Positions 8,328-16,348 of a stretch of DNA of 24,623 bases are shown piece by piece. The notes under the pieces were generated by a model that saw nothing but the letters and a program-made list of their open reading frames with translations, did not search any database and was not told where the DNA came from. The DNA comes from a virus. The translations under genes and the position numbers were made by a program. Each line of letters starts with the position of its first letter. The stretch's first letter is position 1. Location of the stretch: positions 1 to 24,623 of IMG/VR virus record IMGVR_UViG_3300034198_003083; one strand, written 5' to 3'.

Positions 8328-9784
8328 TGGCAATTCACGTTCAACTAAGACGCGGCACAGCAGCACAATGGGCTAGTGTTAATCCTATTCTTGTAGAGGG
8401 TGAGCTTTGCGTAGAATTAGACACAGAAAAGTTTAAGATTGGTAACGGAGTATCCGCTTGGAACTCCTTACCTTACTCTTCAGGGGCAATAGGCCCCACG
8501 GGGCCACAAGGTATAGCAGGTAATGATGGTAACTTTGGTGGTGCATCATTTGACTATACATTTGATACTAGTGTAACAAATAGTGACCCTGGACCAGGAA
8601 AGTTAAAATTCAATAACGCTTCTCTCAATCTTGCAACAATATTGCGAATTGATGATTTAGATGACACTTCCGCAGATATTCAAGAGTACGTAAGAGGAAT
8701 TAATAATTCTTCTGCCGCTATAAAAGGTCACTTTAGAATTTCTAAGAAGTCTAACCTTTCAGTATTTGGATTATTTACAATAACTTCAATTTCCGAAGAG
8801 CAAGGCTTCTTCAATATAAGTTGTTCTTTTGTTAGTGGAAGCAGTAATACTCCCTTTGTAAATTCTGAAGATATACTTATTACCTTTGCTAGAGTAGGTA
8901 TTCAAGGTGCTCAAGGTATTCAAGGACCTCAAGGTATTCAAGGACCTCAAGGTATTGCAGGTCCTATGGGTCCACAAGGTGTACAAGGTCCTCAAGGTGC
9001 ACAGGGTCTCAAAGGTGACCAAGGTATACAAGGACCTATAGGTAACGGATTCCCCTTTATAATTACTACTAAAACTTATACAGGAGACGGCACTACAAGT
9101 ACATTTACTATAAGCCCAAATCTTAGTGTTAATAATTTATTAGTAATTGTTAATAATACAATATTAAGACCAACAACAGACTATACAGTTTTTGGTACTA
9201 GTTTAGGATTTACAACACCTCCTGCTAATGCAAGTCAAATTGTAGTTAGAGAAATGCTTGGTGATGGTCCAACAGGCCCTGCAGGCCCTGCATCAATAAT
9301 TCCAGGACCTCAAGGTCCCATAGGTGAAACAGGCGCAACAGGACCTCAAGGTATTCAAGGTCCCACAGGGGCTCCTTCAACAATAGTAGGACCTACAGGA
9401 CCAATAGGACTACAAGGGCCAACAGGATTACAAGGGCCACAAGGTATTGAAGGTATACGAGGTCCTACAGGTCCAGCAGGTCCAGTAGGCACTACTCCTT
9501 ACAGCATGCTAACAGAAGCTTTTACGGCAAATGGAAGTACAAATACTTTTACAATTAATGCTGGGCAAACTGTTAATACTATTCTTGTAGTAGTTAATGG
9601 TGTATTATTAAGACCTACTACTGATTACACCGTTTCTGGAACTACTTTAACAATTACTTCCCCAACACTAAATAGTGGAGCTCAAATAATTGTCCGAGAG
9701 CTATTAGGTGACTCAGTAAGTGCTCAATCAATAGCACAAATTGCTACAGACGCATCAACCGTCTATTCAATAGCGTTAGGATAA
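8327..9784 (+). CDS. Second collagen-like tail fibre (Mtd_N-type N-terminus)
   Basis: 485 residues. The start ATG shares one base with the previous stop (TAATG). The N-terminus '[46 protein letters not shown]' is a clear major-tropism-determinant N-terminal-type anchoring domain. A globular unit (about 65-190) follows, with '[24 protein letters not shown]' and '[20 protein letters not shown]', a known fibre module. Gly-x-y tracts then alternate with two beta modules at about 242-314 and 392-463. The first of these is nearly identical at its start ([19 protein letters not shown]) to one in the preceding giant fibre. The C-terminus ([18 protein letters not shown]) is short, with no recognisable enzymatic tip. 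It probably forms a trimeric fibre alongside the larger protein. Confidence 0.92.
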   Translation: MAIHVQLRRGTAAQWASVNPILVEGELCVELDTEKFKIGNGVSAWNSLPYSSGAIGPTGPQGIAGNDGNFGGASFDYTFDTSVTNSDPGPGKLKFNNASLNLATILRIDDLDDTSADIQEYVRGINNSSAAIKGHFRISKKSNLSVFGLFTITSISEEQGFFNISCSFVSGSSNTPFVNSEDILITFARVGIQGAQGIQGPQGIQGPQGIAGPMGPQGVQGPQGAQGLKGDQGIQGPIGNGFPFIITTKTYTGDGTTSTFTISPNLSVNNLLVIVNNTILRPTTDYTVFGTSLGFTTPPANASQIVVREMLGDGPTGPAGPASIIPGPQGPIGETGATGPQGIQGPTGAPSTIVGPTGPIGLQGPTGLQGPQGIEGIRGPTGPAGPVGTTPYSMLTEAFTANGSTNTFTINAGQTVNTILVVVNGVLLRPTTDYTVSGTTLTITSPTLNSGAQIIVRELLGDSVSAQSIAQIATDASTVYSIALG

Positions 9785-9790
9785 AAAAAT

Positions 9791-10111
9791 ATGGCAACAA
9801 TATTTATAAATGCAATTTCAAACGGTGTAGGTACTGCTGAAGTAATTAATTTTACTGCTACGGATAAGTCAATTATTATTGGAGGTAATCTAAGCAATCT
9901 TTTGACTACATCAGTACCTGTTAACATAATACTTCGCAGAGGTACTACCGATACTTATATTCATAAGAATAAACGTATTGAGGCAGGCGATGCTTTTGAC
10001 GTATTCAAAGGTACTAAACTAGTACTTGCATCAGGAGATAAATTAGTTATCTCTTCTGGCATAGCATCCAGTATAGATGCTGTATTTTCTATATTACAGG
10101 GGGTCGCATAA
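9791..10111 (+). CDS. Small virion-associated protein
   Basis: 106 residues, all beta-like. Phrases such as 'EVINFTATDKSIIIGGNLSNLLTTSVPVNIILRRG', 'YIHKNKRIEAGDAFDVF' and 'KLVLASGDKLVIS' recall small phage proteins of unknown role that occur beside fibre genes ('...I..G.SLE...GGKLVL..GD.L.V'). It starts 6 bases after the previous stop, behind a weak TTAGGAT site. Its stop overlaps the next start by one base (TAATG). This tight packing supports a real gene in the tail-fibre operon. Function unknown; a structural connector or decoration role is inferred from context only. Confidence 0.82.
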   Translation: MATIFINAISNGVGTAEVINFTATDKSIIIGGNLSNLLTTSVPVNIILRRGTTDTYIHKNKRIEAGDAFDVFKGTKLVLASGDKLVISSGIASSIDAVFSILQGVA

Positions 10112-10380
10112 TGGCTGGAACTTTTGAACCAGATACGTTTCTTGACACAGCTACAGAAATAGCTGACAAGGTATTTTACGGTTTTAATTTTAACCCAGAA
10201 ACTGGGAAATTATATATGACTATTCTAGACGGCAATGAGCCCGTTAGTTTACCACAACCAGTATATAATATAGATAGAAATCAATACCAAGCATGGTTTT
10301 GGTCAAAGAACAGCGTACTATTTTACTGGGGTGATAATAGTACAGTATGGAAAAATAAATTATTAATGAGGATTCTATAA
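10111..10380 (+). CDS. Small structural protein of unknown function
   Basis: 89 residues, rich in aromatic residues and Asn ('VFYGFNFNPETGKLYMTILDGNEPVSLPQPV', then 'YQAWFWSKNSVLFYWGDNSTVW'). No family is recognised. It overlaps its neighbours by one base on both sides (TAATG at 10109-10113 and 10378-10382), so it is probably translated by coupling. The ribosome site AGGGGG at 10098-10103 lies 7 bases before the start. Given its position just before the giant adhesin, it may attach or help assemble that protein, but this is inference. Confidence 0.8.
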   Translation: MAGTFEPDTFLDTATEIADKVFYGFNFNPETGKLYMTILDGNEPVSLPQPVYNIDRNQYQAWFWSKNSVLFYWGDNSTVWKNKLLMRIL

Positions 10381-13300
10381 TGGGACAAATTCTTGACTTA
10401 GGAAAATTACGCCTATCTTTTCAAGGCAACTGGGTATCAACTACTGTATACGAATACAATGATGTAGTTCGCTACGGTGGAAATGTTTATGTTTACGTTT
10501 ATCCTGTTAATGAAAGCGGCAATTTACCAACAAATACCAATTTTTGGTCATTGTTGGTAGAAGGTATTAAATTTAGGGGAGTGTATAACCCTTTAACAGC
10601 TTATAAAGTTGGTGATGGTATTGCGTATGGTGGTAAAGTATATATTGCTATTGCTGATGGTAGTGCAAATACACCCCCTAATGCTACTTACTGGTCTCAG
10701 TTTGCTGATGGTATTCAGTACGAAGGTAGCTACTCAGATGCAGCTACCTATCAAAGAAATGACGTTGTAACATATGGTGGATCATCATATATAGCTAAAA
10801 TAGACAGTACTGGAAATAATCCTATAAATACAACTTATTGGGACAAACTAGTAGATAGTATATCTTTTGGAGGAAGCTGGAATTCAGCAACAGCTTATCC
10901 CGCAGGAAAAATTGTCAGCTATGGTGCTAACACTTTTAAAGCAACTACTAATTCTACCAATCAATTTCCTACAATAGCCAATGGTAGCTTAAATTCTGCT
11001 TACTGGGAAGTATTTACGGAAGGTTTCCGTACAAAAGGTACTTGGACAACTGCTACCGAATACTTTATAAATGATATTGTTATTCGTGGTGGAACAAGCT
11101 ATGTATGTCTTTTAAAACACCCATCCACAACTTTTGCTACTGATTTGTCCGCTTCTAAGTGGGCACGATTTGCAAGTGGTTTTCAGTGGAAAGATGCTTG
11201 GGCAGCTGCTACAGTTTACGTTAAAGATGATATTGTTAAAAGTGCAACAGGCAGCGTTTATATAGCTGTTCAAGATCATACTGCTGCTTCTGATTTTAAC
11301 ACTGATGTCTCAGCTGGTAAATGGCAAGTATTTGTAGTAGGTGCATCAGACGTACTACCTGCTCTTGAAGTAGGAGATAGTGGTAGAAGTTTAACAGTTA
11401 ATGCAGCTGGTAATGCTATCGATTGGTTAGGAGCTACTGAAAGCCAAAATGTTCGATATGTAGCACCACATGGAACAGACACAGCAACTAGTGGTAAGAA
11501 TTTATCTACTCCTTATGCTTCTATTCGTTATGCTTGTGATAATATTGGCACTAATGGTGGCACAATTTTTGTCAGTACAGGTACATACAGCGAACAATTA
11601 CCAATAGTAATTCCACCAAACGTAGCTATTGTTGGAGATAATCAGCGTACAGTAAATATTCAGCCTAAATCTGGTAACAGTGACGATGGTGTTACACCAA
11701 ATAACCAATCAACAATGTTTTTAATGAGCAACGGCTCAATTATAAACAAAGTTACTATGAGAAATATGACTGGCTGGATCCCAGGAAGTACTGCTGCTGA
11801 TGTTACTACTTCTGCTATAAAAGGTGTTGTAGTTCGACTCAACCCAGCATCACCCATTACTAGTAAGTCTCCTTATGTTTTGGAATGTTCGTTTATTGGT
11901 TCAGGCGCTATTGGTGCCTTAATTGATGGATCAGTCCATACAACAGGCAACAAAAGTATGATTTTTCATGCTTACACTGTTATTAATGATAACGGTGTTG
12001 GCTACTGGGTTAAAGATGGTGGTAAGTCGGAGATTGTAAGCGGCTTTACTTATTATTGCTATTTTGGCTATACAGCAAGTGGTGGTGGATTTATCCGCGC
12101 ACTTAATGGCAATAACAGTTACGGAACTTGGGGAGCAGCTAGCCGAGGATATTTATCAGACGAAACTCCAACAGTAGGTACCGTATTTGGACAGCAGTTA
12201 AACTTCTTGTATCAAGGCGGCAACATTGTAGCAGGTGATACAATTACTTCTAGTTCTGGTGCAACAGCTACAGTAACCAACGTTCAAACGAGTGCTAATA
12301 AAGTTTATGTTACTGGTGCTACTGGTACATGGACACTTGGTGATACTTTAACATTTACAAGTGGTGGTACAGGTACTGTAAGTGCAGGTGCTTTACAGAA
12401 TCAAAAAGGTTTTGTACTCGTACTAACTGGTTTAACATCAGCTGTTCATCCAGGTACTTCTATTAGTATTGCAGACGATCCGATTAGCTATGTTATACAA
12501 AGCACATCAGGTACTTATGCTGATACCTCAAGCAAAATTGTTGTTGTACTAGCGCAAGAAAAACCCACTGGAAGTGCAAGTGGTACTAGTGTTACAATAA
12601 GATATAAATATTCACAAATCCGTTTAACAGGACATGACTTTTTAAGTATTGGTACAGGTGGAACAGCTACTACTAATTATCCTGGTACACCTACACAACC
12701 TGCTGCTCAAGGTAATGAAGTTGATGAAGCATACCCAGGTCGTGTTTACTTTGTATCTACTGACCAAGATGGTAACTTCCGAGTTGGCGAATATTTCCGT
12801 ATTGATCAAGCTACTGGACGTGCAACTTTAAATGCTAACGCATTCGATTTGGCAGGTTTAACAAGTTTAAAACTTGGTTCAATTGGTGCTCAACTCGGTG
12901 AAACTATTAATGAGTTTTCATCAGACGCTACATTGAGTGGTAATTCAAATACTGCTATTCCTACTGAATATGCTGTAAAAACTTATGTAGATACCAACCT
13001 TGGTAACGTATCTGGCTCATTAAATTCAGTTCGTGGAGATAGTTATACGTTTACTCTTCCCAGTAACCAAACTTTTACAAACGCTACATACAGAGCTTCT
13101 TTTGTAAGTGGTGGTAGCAGTTTTGTTTGGGCATTGACTGGCACACCACCAAGTGGCATGACAATTAACCAAAGCGGTGTTTTGTCAAACGGTACTGCGG
13201 TTATTACACCAGGTACTTATAACTTTAACATTACTGTTACTAGCGGAGACGTAACAGCCACTCGTCCAATAACCATTATTTCGAGTGCTTCAATTCCTTC

Positions 13301-14510
13301 TTTTAGTACTCAATTGTTCCCCGGCTCATTGACTCCTGATACAGCATTCACGATCAATGCTGCTACGGCAACTAATCCAGGAAACACTGCAATTGCCTAT
13401 ACTGTAAGTGCTGGTTCTTTACCAAGTGGTATGACATTAAACGCAACCACTGGTGCAATTACTGGAACTGCAGGACCTTCTAGCCAAACTCCAATAAACT
13501 ACTCATTTACCGTTTCAGCTTCGTCTGGTGGTTATACCAAAACAAAAGTGTTTAGCGGCCAGTTTTACTATTTTGTAGTTCAAGGTCAAGCCTTGTTCGG
13601 CACTAACGTAGGAACTGGAACGTTTACTTGGATTGCTCCTAAGGGCGTTGGCAGTGTATCTGTTGTTGCTGTTGGTGCTGGTGGTAGCGGTCCAAGAAGT
13701 TATAACTCATCTGCAGCTGGAGGTGGTGGAGGTGGATTAGGTTGGAAAAATAATATTGCAGTAACTCCTTTACAAAGCTATACCGTTCAAGTAGGCATTG
13801 GTGGTCAAAGTACTAGCTACGGCTCTACCGATCTACGTGGAGGTAATTCCTTCTTTATATCAACTTCTACTGTAGCAGGTTACGGAGGCGGTCACAGATC
13901 TGTTGGAGGAACTAGCGGTCCCAATCAAAATGGTAGTACTGGTGGTGGATGGTTTGGTGATGGCGGTGGTGCTGGCGGTACTGCAGATAGTTCCTATAAC
14001 CCAGGCGGTGGTGCTGGTGGCTATTCAGGAAATGGTGGTAACAGTCCCAGTGGCTATGGTAACGGCGGTGGCGGTGGTGCTGGACAAAGCTATTCTTCTA
14101 CTTATGGTTATCCCAGTGGCGGTGGAGTTGGTTTACTAGGTCAAGGTGAGAATGGTATATCAGGTTCCATGCCTTGGACACCAAGCGGTGGCGGTAGCGG
14201 TGGTTGCGGCGGTCCTGGTTCTTGGGGTGGTCCAGGCTCTGGTTCATGGAACTGGAATAATGGACGAACTAATCCTAGTATCGGGCAAGGTGATCGTGGT
14301 ATGTATGGCGAGAATCCTTATTCAAGCACAGGCGAAACTTCATCCAACTTACGTGGTGGTGATTACGGCGGCGGTGGCGGTGGTCAAGGCGATAGTTGGA
14401 CACAGGCCGGTGGCGTTGGTGGTCAAGGTGGTGTGCGGATTATTTGGGGCAATGGACGTTCATTCCCATCTACAAATACCTTGAACGTAACACCTGCAGC
14501 CTTGACATAA
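10380..14510 (+). CDS. Giant modular adhesin: chitin-binding-like repeats, beta-helix, Ig-like domains, Gly-rich tip
   Basis: 1376 residues. After a short N-terminus come six repeats of about 50 residues (14-321). Each has the pattern '(F/W/Y).G.W...T.Y...D.V.YGG..Y.A........P....YW..F..G', as in carbohydrate-binding modules of the chitinase CBM5/12 type. Residues about 359-600 resemble a right-handed beta-helix (pectate-lyase-like), beginning 'RYVAPHGTDTATSGKNLSTPYASIRYA'. This type is frequent in cyanophage structural proteins. Residues 786-875 contain 'VYFVSTDQDGNFRVGEYFRID...YAVKTYVD', another T4-like marine fibre signature. Two He_PIG-type Ig domains (about 895-1060) have 'SGSLPSGMTLNATTGAITGT'-like motifs. 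From 1098 on, the tip is Gly-rich (GGGGGG blocks with Trp, Tyr and Asn), like the poly-Gly receptor-binding regions of T-even adhesins. It probably contacts surface glycans or proteins. Confidence 0.9.
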   Translation: MGQILDLGKLRLSFQGNWVSTTVYEYNDVVRYGGNVYVYVYPVNESGNLPTNTNFWSLLVEGIKFRGVYNPLTAYKVGDGIAYGGKVYIAIADGSANTPPNATYWSQFADGIQYEGSYSDAATYQRNDVVTYGGSSYIAKIDSTGNNPINTTYWDKLVDSISFGGSWNSATAYPAGKIVSYGANTFKATTNSTNQFPTIANGSLNSAYWEVFTEGFRTKGTWTTATEYFINDIVIRGGTSYVCLLKHPSTTFATDLSASKWARFASGFQWKDAWAAATVYVKDDIVKSATGSVYIAVQDHTAASDFNTDVSAGKWQVFVVGASDVLPALEVGDSGRSLTVNAAGNAIDWLGATESQNVRYVAPHGTDTATSGKNLSTPYASIRYACDNIGTNGGTIFVSTGTYSEQLPIVIPPNVAIVGDNQRTVNIQPKSGNSDDGVTPNNQSTMFLMSNGSIINKVTMRNMTGWIPGSTAADVTTSAIKGVVVRLNPASPITSKSPYVLECSFIGSGAIGALIDGSVHTTGNKSMIFHAYTVINDNGVGYWVKDGGKSEIVSGFTYYCYFGYTASGGGFIRALNGNNSYGTWGAASRGYLSDETPTVGTVFGQQLNFLYQGGNIVAGDTITSSSGATATVTNVQTSANKVYVTGATGTWTLGDTLTFTSGGTGTVSAGALQNQKGFVLVLTGLTSAVHPGTSISIADDPISYVIQSTSGTYADTSSKIVVVLAQEKPTGSASGTSVTIRYKYSQIRLTGHDFLSIGTGGTATTNYPGTPTQPAAQGNEVDEAYPGRVYFVSTDQDGNFRVGEYFRIDQATGRATLNANAFDLAGLTSLKLGSIGAQLGETINEFSSDATLSGNSNTAIPTEYAVKTYVDTNLGNVSGSLNSVRGDSYTFTLPSNQTFTNATYRASFVSGGSSFVWALTGTPPSGMTINQSGVLSNGTAVITPGTYNFNITVTSGDVTATRPITIISSASIPSFSTQLFPGSLTPDTAFTINAATATNPGNTAIAYTVSAGSLPSGMTLNATTGAITGTAGPSSQTPINYSFTVSASSGGYTKTKVFSGQFYYFVVQGQALFGTNVGTGTFTWIAPKGVGSVSVVAVGAGGSGPRSYNSSAAGGGGGGLGWKNNIAVTPLQSYTVQVGIGGQSTSYGSTDLRGGNSFFISTSTVAGYGGGHRSVGGTSGPNQNGSTGGGWFGDGGGAGGTADSSYNPGGGAGGYSGNGGNSPSGYGNGGGGGAGQSYSSTYGYPSGGGVGLLGQGENGISGSMPWTPSGGGSGGCGGPGSWGGPGSGSWNWNNGRTNPSIGQGDRGMYGENPYSSTGETSSNLRGGDYGGGGGGQGDSWTQAGGVGGQGGVRIIWGNGRSFPSTNTLNVTPAALT

Positions 14511-14528
14511 ATTAAATCGGAGAATTAA

Positions 14529-14975
14529 ATGAACTTTTACATCAAAGTGGTTAACGGGAGCCCCGTTAACCACCCCATACCTGAGCAAAATATTTTAGAG
14601 GCTTTTGAAATTTCTGAAATTACACAAGACTTTTTAAACGAACAGCAGTTTGTTCGTTTCGAAAGACGAGATGTTCCTAGCGGCTCTATTGGTATTTCGG
14701 AAAATGGATATGAACTTTGTGAAGACGGAGTAGTTCGTAGTGTAATTATTACTCGAGAACTAACTCAAGAAGAAAAGCTAGAAGAGTGGATTCGCCGCCC
14801 ACGCAGCTTCTACTTAGCTCAAAGTGATTGGACTCAGTTACCTGATGCTCCTTTAACCGAAGCTAAAAAAGCTGAATGGGCTACTTATCGTCAACAGCTT
14901 CGAGATATGCCTACTGTCCATGCTAATATTCAAGATATTTCGGAACGTGTAATACCCGTAATGCCATCTAAATAA
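14529..14975 (+). CDS. Tail fibre assembly chaperone (Phage_tail_APC-like)
   Basis: 148 residues, preceded by CGGAGAA. The C-terminal motif at residues 92-128 reads 'RSFYLAQSDWTQLPDAPLTEAKKAEWATYRQQLRDMP'. It is the hallmark of the phage tail assembly chaperone family, whose members follow fibre genes and help fold or trimerise them. The N-terminal part (residues 1-80) is a small beta-rich domain with 'NGSPVNHPIPEQNILEAF'. Its position directly after the giant Gly-rich adhesin fits a dedicated chaperone. A tetranucleotide repeat and a hairpin follow the stop, so this is probably the last gene of its transcription unit. Confidence 0.88.
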   Translation: MNFYIKVVNGSPVNHPIPEQNILEAFEISEITQDFLNEQQFVRFERRDVPSGSIGISENGYELCEDGVVRSVIITRELTQEEKLEEWIRRPRSFYLAQSDWTQLPDAPLTEAKKAEWATYRQQLRDMPTVHANIQDISERVIPVMPSK

Positions 14976-14991
14976 ATAAATAAATAAATAA
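14969..14991 (+). promoter_or_regulatory. (TAAA)5TAA tract: stops in three frames and late-promoter-like motif
   Basis: Five perfect TAAA units plus TAA span the chaperone stop codon (14973-14975). A period of four puts a TAA in every forward frame. Each overlapping AATAAATA matches the T4 late -10 element TATAAATA at 7 of 8 positions. This could be a late promoter for the heme oxygenase operon about 70 bases downstream. The evidence is motif likeness only. Confidence 0.3.
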
Positions 14992-14997
14992 CCAAGA

Positions 14998-15020
14998 CAA
15001 AGCGGAGAAATACCGCTTTG
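14998..15020 (+). terminator. Hairpin between chaperone and heme oxygenase
   Basis: The perfect inverted repeat CAAAGCGG / CCGCTTTG (8 pairs, extendable by A-T and G-U) has a 7-base loop AGAAATA. Only two T residues follow before AAGG, so it is not a textbook intrinsic terminator. It could be a weak terminator, an mRNA-stabilising 3' end, or a 5' leader structure for the next operon. Confidence 0.45.
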
Positions 15021-15059
15021 TTAAGGTTCCTTCATATAAAAAAGAAACTAAGGTTTTAA

Positions 15060-15590
15060 ATGTCATTAAGAGAATTGATTAAACAAGAACATGATGCTGC
15101 TGAAAATCATCCTTTTATAAAAAAACTTTTTTCTGGTAGTATTACTAAAGAAGAATATGCAACATTTTTGTATAACCAAAAGTATTGCTATACTGCTTTA
15201 GAAGATAAAGCTGAAGAATTAGGTTTGTTAGTGGGTATTGAAGCTATTAAAAGAGCAACAAAGATTTCAAAAGACCTACAAGACTTACAAGTAGAAAACA
15301 AAGAAGTATATAGTAGTACAATTAAGTATTGCGACTATATTAATAGTTGTTCAAAAGAGCAGTTGTTAGCGCATATCTATGTCCGTCATTTTGGGGATAT
15401 GTATGGGGGTCAAATGCTTAAGAAAGTAGTTCCAGGCTCTGCATCAATGTATGAGTTTGAAAATAGGGTAGATTTAATAAATGAAGTTAGAAAGAAGCTG
15501 AATGACAAATTAGCTGATGAAGCAAAATTAGTATTTGCTTTTGCTACTGAACTATTTACAGAGTTAGCCAATGAGTACAATATTCAATAA
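15060..15590 (+). CDS. ho1: Heme oxygenase
   Basis: 176 residues. Heme oxygenase opens heme with O2 and electrons (usually from ferredoxin), giving biliverdin IX-alpha, CO and ferrous iron. The N-terminus 'LIKQEHDAAENHPFIKKLFSG' carries the proximal heme ligand, probably His11, in the family context 'HxxAE..pF'. The distal helix reads 'HIYVRHFGDMYGGQMLKKV' (residues 105-123), matching the canonical 'YVRYLGDLSGGQ.LKK' with the flexible Gly-Asp-x-x-Gly-Gly core at 112-117. At 176 residues it is shorter than plastid/cyanobacterial HO1 (about 240) but keeps the whole helical core. The site AAGG lies 6 bases before the start. It overlaps the bilin reductase gene by 20 bases, which indicates a shared operon for phycobilin synthesis rather than iron release alone. 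Confidence 0.93.
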   Translation: MSLRELIKQEHDAAENHPFIKKLFSGSITKEEYATFLYNQKYCYTALEDKAEELGLLVGIEAIKRATKISKDLQDLQVENKEVYSSTIKYCDYINSCSKEQLLAHIYVRHFGDMYGGQMLKKVVPGSASMYEFENRVDLINEVRKKLNDKLADEAKLVFAFATELFTELANEYNIQ

Positions 15591-16263
15591 GTTAAAAGCT
15601 CATGCTGCGGAGTTGGAAGCAATTCTTGCTGCAAGGGCTTTTTGTTTGCCAAGTGAAATCACCTCAGAATGGTACACTAAAAATTTTTCAAGTGCTTGGG
15701 TTCGCAGAGCCAACCTAGACGTTATTGATGTATCGGAATCCAAAAAATTGTATATGATGCACTTGTGTATATTTCCACATACATACGATGCGGCACCTAT
15801 ATATGGGTTTGATATTATAGCTGGTACAAATAAAATAACAGGCGCATTTTTAGATTTTTCTCCTACAGGCGACCCAGAACATCCATTATGTAAATGGTTT
15901 CAAGAGTTTGTAGAGCCTACGTCGTGGGCTAAACCACGAGAACTGCCTGAATGGGCAAGAAATATATTTAGCAATCGTATGGTTGCTGCCGGAAATATTA
16001 ATACTGATTTTGAACTATCAGTATTGTTAGAGATTTCTAAGAAGTCATTAGTATACTACTTAGACAATATATCAAAGTATCGCCCAGCGTTAAAATACGA
16101 AGAAATGGTCGAAGCTAACAATTTTACTGACAAACAAAATTATTATTGTCAGCAACAAAAGTGCAACCCACATACTCCAAGAGTATTAAAAACATTAGGG
16201 TTTAACGATGAACAAGTACATGAGTACATTCATAAAGAATTATTTCCTGAAATCCACGTTTAA
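15571..16263 (+). CDS. pcyX: Ferredoxin-dependent bilin reductase, PcyA clade (PcyX-like)
   Basis: 230 residues. These enzymes reduce biliverdin with ferredoxin electrons. Three blocks match PcyA as I recall it: 'MMHLCIFPHTYDAAPIYGFDIIAG' (PcyA '[24 protein letters not shown]'), 'KPRELPEWARNIFSN' (PcyA 'QPRELPEWGNIFSD'), and 'QNYYCQQQKCNPHTPRVLKTLG' with a C-terminal 'YIHKELFPE'. His64 and Asp81 align with catalytic His88 and Asp105 of Synechocystis PcyA. Glu76 aligns with Asp50, and Asp220 appears to be Pro200. PcyX, the phage branch of the PcyA clade, makes phycoerythrobilin. Linkage to a phage ho1 and the Glu-to-Asp change fit PcyX better than PcyA. PebS-like sequence features are absent. 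The 20-base overlap and lack of a clear ribosome site suggest translational coupling. The exact product is inferred. Confidence 0.85.
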   Translation: MSTIFNKLKAHAAELEAILAARAFCLPSEITSEWYTKNFSSAWVRRANLDVIDVSESKKLYMMHLCIFPHTYDAAPIYGFDIIAGTNKITGAFLDFSPTGDPEHPLCKWFQEFVEPTSWAKPRELPEWARNIFSNRMVAAGNINTDFELSVLLEISKKSLVYYLDNISKYRPALKYEEMVEANNFTDKQNYYCQQQKCNPHTPRVLKTLGFNDEQVHEYIHKELFPEIHV

Positions 16264-16348
16264 GGTTGAGTATTTAGATTACTTAGCACGATTAGTCTAT
16301 TGGGAAACCCCAAATATTATTATTAACTCAATAGGTGTAGATAAATGA
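16220..16348 (+). CDS. Possible 42-residue gene coupling the reductase to the next gene
   Basis: An open frame starts at ATG 16220 (or 16208), overlaps the last 44 bases of the bilin reductase, crosses the 81-base gap and stops at TGA inside the ATGA start of the next gene. The product starts 'MSTFIKNYFLKSTFKVEY' and ends 'NSIGVDK'. It is mixed in charge and aromatic, with no recognised domain. Supporting points are the exact ATGA junction and a start (ATGAGTACA) identical to that of the reductase gene. Against it are the small size, the lack of a ribosome-binding site and the chance of a random open frame in AT-rich DNA. Confidence 0.35.
   Translation: MSTFIKNYFLKSTFKVEYLDYLARLVYWETPNIIINSIGVDK
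16299..16312 (+). terminator. Weak hairpin downstream of the bilin reductase
   Basis: A five-pair stem TTGGG / CCCAA with loop AAAC lies in the gap after the reductase stop. It is followed by an A/T-rich ATATTATTATT stretch rather than a pure T-run. It may be a weak terminator or no signal at all, since it could equally be coding sequence of the small open frame there. Confidence 0.25.

Noticed and set aside
13903-14484. Hydrophobic Val/Ala-rich + strand frames under the Gly-rich adhesin tip
   Set aside because: They arise from GGT/GGC codons read in another frame (GTG, GCG). There is no start context, and the main frame has a known tip type.
15571-16263. PebS (the cyanophage phycoerythrobilin synthase)
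   Set aside because: The conserved blocks (PRELPEW, MMHLCIFP..YD..P..G.D) match PcyA rather than PebS. Cyanophage PebS, as I remember it, lacks these.
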